In this document: positions 62,134 to 64,000 of the stretch, in pieces
Layout: each line of letters opens with the position of its first letter
How positions within the stretch are numbered: the first letter of the stretch is position 1
Assembly: GCF_013374095.1 (NCBI RefSeq)
Contig: NZ_AP022672.1
Span: forward strand, 2,869,501-2,933,500
Reading direction: 5' to 3'
Source: Sphingomonas sp. HMP6
Lineage (GTDB): Bacteria; Pseudomonadota; Alphaproteobacteria; Sphingomonadales; Sphingomonadaceae
Length of the DNA stretch: 64,000 bases
Translations under genes and position numbers: made by a program
Notes under the pieces: generated by a model
The model's database searches: none
Told to the model about the DNA's origin: nothing
What the model saw: the letters and a program-made list of their open reading frames with translations, nothing else

Positions 62134-62436
62134 CGGAATCTTGGGCCATTGGTCCCGCTGGGCTGGCCGCGAGGCGAGATTGGAGCGGTGGGTGATGTGG
62201 TCGGGCGGCGCGGCATTGGTCGCGCAATGCGGTGGTTCGCCTCGGTCTGCGGCCAGTGGAAGCCTAAATCGGACCTGACGCTGCGGATCGATCTCGGCAA
62301 TCTCGTTAACGGCAGCAGCGCGACGTTGCGCGATGTCTAGGTCGGCCGGCGCGAGGTGGCACCGCTGGCGTGCCGCGAGGAGCGCGCGACGTGGAGCGGC
62401 CGCTCTGCCAATCTTCAGGTACGCAAGGTTTTGTAA
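62134..62436 (+). pseudogene. Possible 3' remnant of a TonB-dependent receptor-like gene
   Basis: One frame reads WFASVCGQWKPKSDLTLRID and LGNLVNGSSATLRDV, then a TAG at 62338-62340, then continues to ATWSGRSANLQVRKVL before TAA at 62436. The end of outer-membrane receptor barrels often looks like this (LTLRVDLGN..., then a strand ending in an aromatic or Leu). It has no start and an internal stop, so it would be non-functional. Assignment is weak; the region 62120-62459 holds no other recognisable gene. Confidence 0.3.
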
Positions 62437-62459
62437 GGCCGCCGAACCCTTACGCGGCC

Positions 62460-63041
62460 TCAAGCGGGATCGGTGTGCGGGGCCGGGATCGTCACCACCG
62501 AATCATCGACCGTCACAGAGACGCCTTGCCCGCTCACTGCGAGCACGGTTTTCGTCACCGACAAGCGAACGCCCATGCCGTCCAGCGTGATCGACGAGTC
62601 GCCGCACGTCAGGCTGATGCCGCCCGAATCGAGCGTGATCGACAGGGGCTGCTCGACCGCCGGGGTATCGACCCGCAGCGTAATGCCGCCCAATTCCGGC
62701 GTGTCGTCGAGCGTTAGCCTGGCATAGTCGGACTGGAACAGTTTGGCATTGGGTCCGCCTGATACGTCGGCCGGCAGCGCGTCCGCCGCGCTCCAGAAAC
62801 AACCGGTCCAGATCGGAAAGGTGGGATCGCCGGCCTCGAACTCGACCCATACGTGCGCGCCGATCGGTGGGATCGCGTAGAAACCGACGTTCGGTCCGGC
62901 ATAGGGCACGCACGGCAACGCCCAGTTGAGCAGAGCGCCGGGGATTTGCGGCACGTCCACAAGAACCCGCCCGAGCAACAGCGGGTCCAGATTGTCGATC
63001 ACGCGCCCGCGATATTTCCCGAAGAACGTCGCATTGCCCAT
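62460..63041 (-). CDS. Phage baseplate assembly protein V-like (gpV/VgrG OB-fold)
   Basis: A 193-aa protein beginning with the OB-fold typical of gpV/gp5-like spike proteins: GKYRGRVIDNLDPLLLGRVL then VDVPQIPGALLNWALPCVPY and IGAHVWVEFEAGDPTFPIWT. The C-terminal half is beta-rich (ISLTCGDSSITLDGMGVRLS; VSGQGVSVTVDDSVVTIP), as in spike needles. It stands alone, without sheath, tube or other baseplate genes in the window. It may be an isolated part of a contractile or injection apparatus, or repurposed. Confidence 0.78.
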   Translation of the reverse strand: MGNATFFGKYRGRVIDNLDPLLLGRVLVDVPQIPGALLNWALPCVPYAGPNVGFYAIPPIGAHVWVEFEAGDPTFPIWTGCFWSAADALPADVSGGPNAKLFQSDYARLTLDDTPELGGITLRVDTPAVEQPLSITLDSGGISLTCGDSSITLDGMGVRLSVTKTVLAVSGQGVSVTVDDSVVTIPAPHTDPA

Positions 63042-63083
63042 CGCGCAACATCCCAGGCCTTGCGCGATGCGGGATCGCTTGCA

Positions 63084-63114
63084 GAAAAAAAGCCAGCCCG
63101 TCTCCGGGCTGGCT
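63084..63114 (-). terminator. Rho-independent terminator of the cyclophilin gene
   Basis: AGCCAGCCCG and CGGGCTGGCT (63091-63100 with 63105-63114, loop TCTC) form a perfect 10-bp stem followed on the minus strand by seven T residues (63084-63090). It lies just after the peptidyl-prolyl isomerase stop. Confidence 0.88.
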
Positions 63115-63121
63115 CGGTCGA

Positions 63122-63580
63122 TCAGGCGGCGCTTGCCTTGACGATCTTGCCCGGGGTGCGCGGCGGCTCGCCCTTGGGCAGCGCATCGACATGTTCCATG
63201 CCCGACGTCACTTCGCCCCACACGGTATATTGCCCGTCGAGGAAGCGCGCATCGTCGAGGCAGATGAAGAACTGGCTGTTGGCCGAATTCGGGCTCTGCG
63301 CGCGCGCCATCGAGGCGACGCCGCGAACATGCGGCTCCTTCGAGAATTCCTGCTCGAGATTGGGCTTGTCCGACCCGTGCATCCCGGTGCCGGTCGGATC
63401 ACCGCCCTGCGCCATGAAGCCGGCGATCACGCGGTGGAACACGACGCCGTCGTAAAAGCCGTCGTTCGCCAGCTCGGCGATGCGCGCAACGTGGTTTGGG
63501 GCGAGATCGCCGCGCAGCTTGATCACGACATCGCCGCCGCTGTCGAGGGAGAGGGTCAGGGTTTCGGGTAGATCGGCCAT
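63122..63580 (-). CDS. Peptidyl-prolyl cis-trans isomerase (cyclophilin type)
   Basis: A 152-aa cytoplasmic cyclophilin. The active-site segments are FYDGVVFHRVIAGFMAQGGD and ANSQFFICLDDARFLDGQYT, with VWGEVTSGMEHVDAL. It speeds up proline isomerisation in folding proteins. There is no signal peptide. The ATG at 63580 gives the normal family length; a longer upstream frame is unrelated and runs through a repeat. Confidence 0.95.
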   Translation of the reverse strand: MADLPETLTLSLDSGGDVVIKLRGDLAPNHVARIAELANDGFYDGVVFHRVIAGFMAQGGDPTGTGMHGSDKPNLEQEFSKEPHVRGVASMARAQSPNSANSQFFICLDDARFLDGQYTVWGEVTSGMEHVDALPKGEPPRTPGKIVKASAA

Positions 63581-63678
63581 CGTGGCACTCCTGGGAAAGG
63601 GGACGTGCAGCCCTAGCGAGACGGCGCGCGACTGGCAAATCGCGTGGGGCAGAAGCGAACGCGGCCGACCCCACCGCG

Positions 63679-63753
63679 CCGTTCGTTTCGAGCGAAGTCG
63701 AGAAACCTTGCACGCGGGCGCTATGGTTTCTCGACTTCGCTCGAAACGAACGG
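63679..63753. repeat. Perfect 28-bp inverted repeat, CCGTTCGTTTCGAGCG type
   Basis: 63679-63706 (CCGTTCGTTTCGAGCGAAGT, then CGAGAAAC) is exactly complementary to 63726-63753. The same arm, with two changes, occurs before nadB at 16925. It lies between the cyclophilin gene and mgtE. Confidence 0.8.
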
Positions 63754-63809
63754 CTAGAAGGACCGCACGCTTCGACAGCGGGCGTGCGTCACGGGCAAGG
63801 AGGTCCACC

Positions 63810-64000
63810 ATGAGCGAGACCGAACTTCCCGAAACCGAGGTCGAGACCAACCAGCTCGGCAACCAATTGGATGGGGACGACCGGCTGAAGCCCGAATTCG
63901 TCCGCGCGGTGCTCGATGCGGTGTATGACGGCGTGCCCGAAAGCGCGCGCGCGCTGGTCGAGCCGCTGCACCCCGCCGACATCGCGGATCTGTTCGAACT
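63810..64000 (+). CDS. mgtE: Magnesium transporter MgtE (3' end outside window)
   Basis: The first 63 codons of an MgtE-like protein: an acidic leader, then LKPEFVRAVLDAVYDG and ARALVEPLHPADIADLFE, the start of the MgtE N domain that senses cytoplasmic Mg2+ before the CBS pair and membrane domain. The ATG is preceded by an AAGGAGG ribosome site. The call rests on the N-terminal pattern only. Confidence 0.8.
   Translation, partial: MSETELPETEVETNQLGNQLDGDDRLKPEFVRAVLDAVYDGVPESARALVEPLHPADIADLFE

Overview
The window is a stretch of a GC-rich alphaproteobacterial chromosome, most likely from the order Sphingomonadales (Sphingomonas-like). The evidence is the gene set (a bacterial CDC48-type AAA+ ATPase, the hemC-hemD-Mic60-like cluster, an ECF sigma/NrsF pair, small DUF families), the frequent GTG/TTG starts with 4-base overlaps, and dense dispersed inverted repeats between genes. 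The assignment is inferred from gene content, not from rRNA.

Layout. 1-20 kb: the end of an Atm1-like ABC exporter, a small gene cut by an IS1380-family element, recQ, two DUF442-type phosphatase-like genes, a sterol desaturase-like and a GMC oxidoreductase gene, the nitrogen-regulated glnK-amtB operon with a near-perfect sigma-54 promoter, tldD, an orphan ABC ATPase, nadB and a class A beta-lactamase-like lipoprotein. 20-36 kb: polA with a coupled flippase gene, an rsmB-rpe-heparinase-purH block, gpsA-tsaD, and the divergent hemC-hemD-Mic60-like cluster. 36-40 kb: an ECF sigma factor and NrsF-type anti-sigma with a recognisable SigF-type promoter, then a hexuronate locus in which a deletion has joined the 3' halves of a GntR regulator and an ExuT-type transporter next to an intact uxuA.

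40.1-53.4 kb: an integrated element bounded by a perfect 20-bp direct repeat at tRNA-Gln(CTG). It encodes a primase/helicase, HNH nuclease, large terminase, HK97-type capsid, prohead protease, portal and integrase, but no tail, baseplate, lysis or obvious small-terminase genes. A 2.6-kb IS21-family element sits inside it. Removing the IS and one copy of its 6-bp target duplication restores a 62-aa gene that overlaps the portal gene upstream and the integrase gene downstream by 4 bases each. The element was therefore a compact ~10.7-kb unit whose capsid-protease-portal-small protein-integrase genes form one overlapping operon. This is best read as a capsid-encoding phage satellite (cf-PICI-like) rather than a decayed prophage, and it is the most interesting system in the window.

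53.4-64 kb: tRNA-Gln, a Ppx/GppA phosphatase with rlmE, rpoZ, a phospholipase D-type enzyme with an MFS transporter, the CDC48-like ATPase, a LysR regulator, a possible outer-membrane receptor remnant, an orphan gpV-like baseplate protein, a cyclophilin and the start of mgtE. No CRISPR array or rRNA gene was seen.
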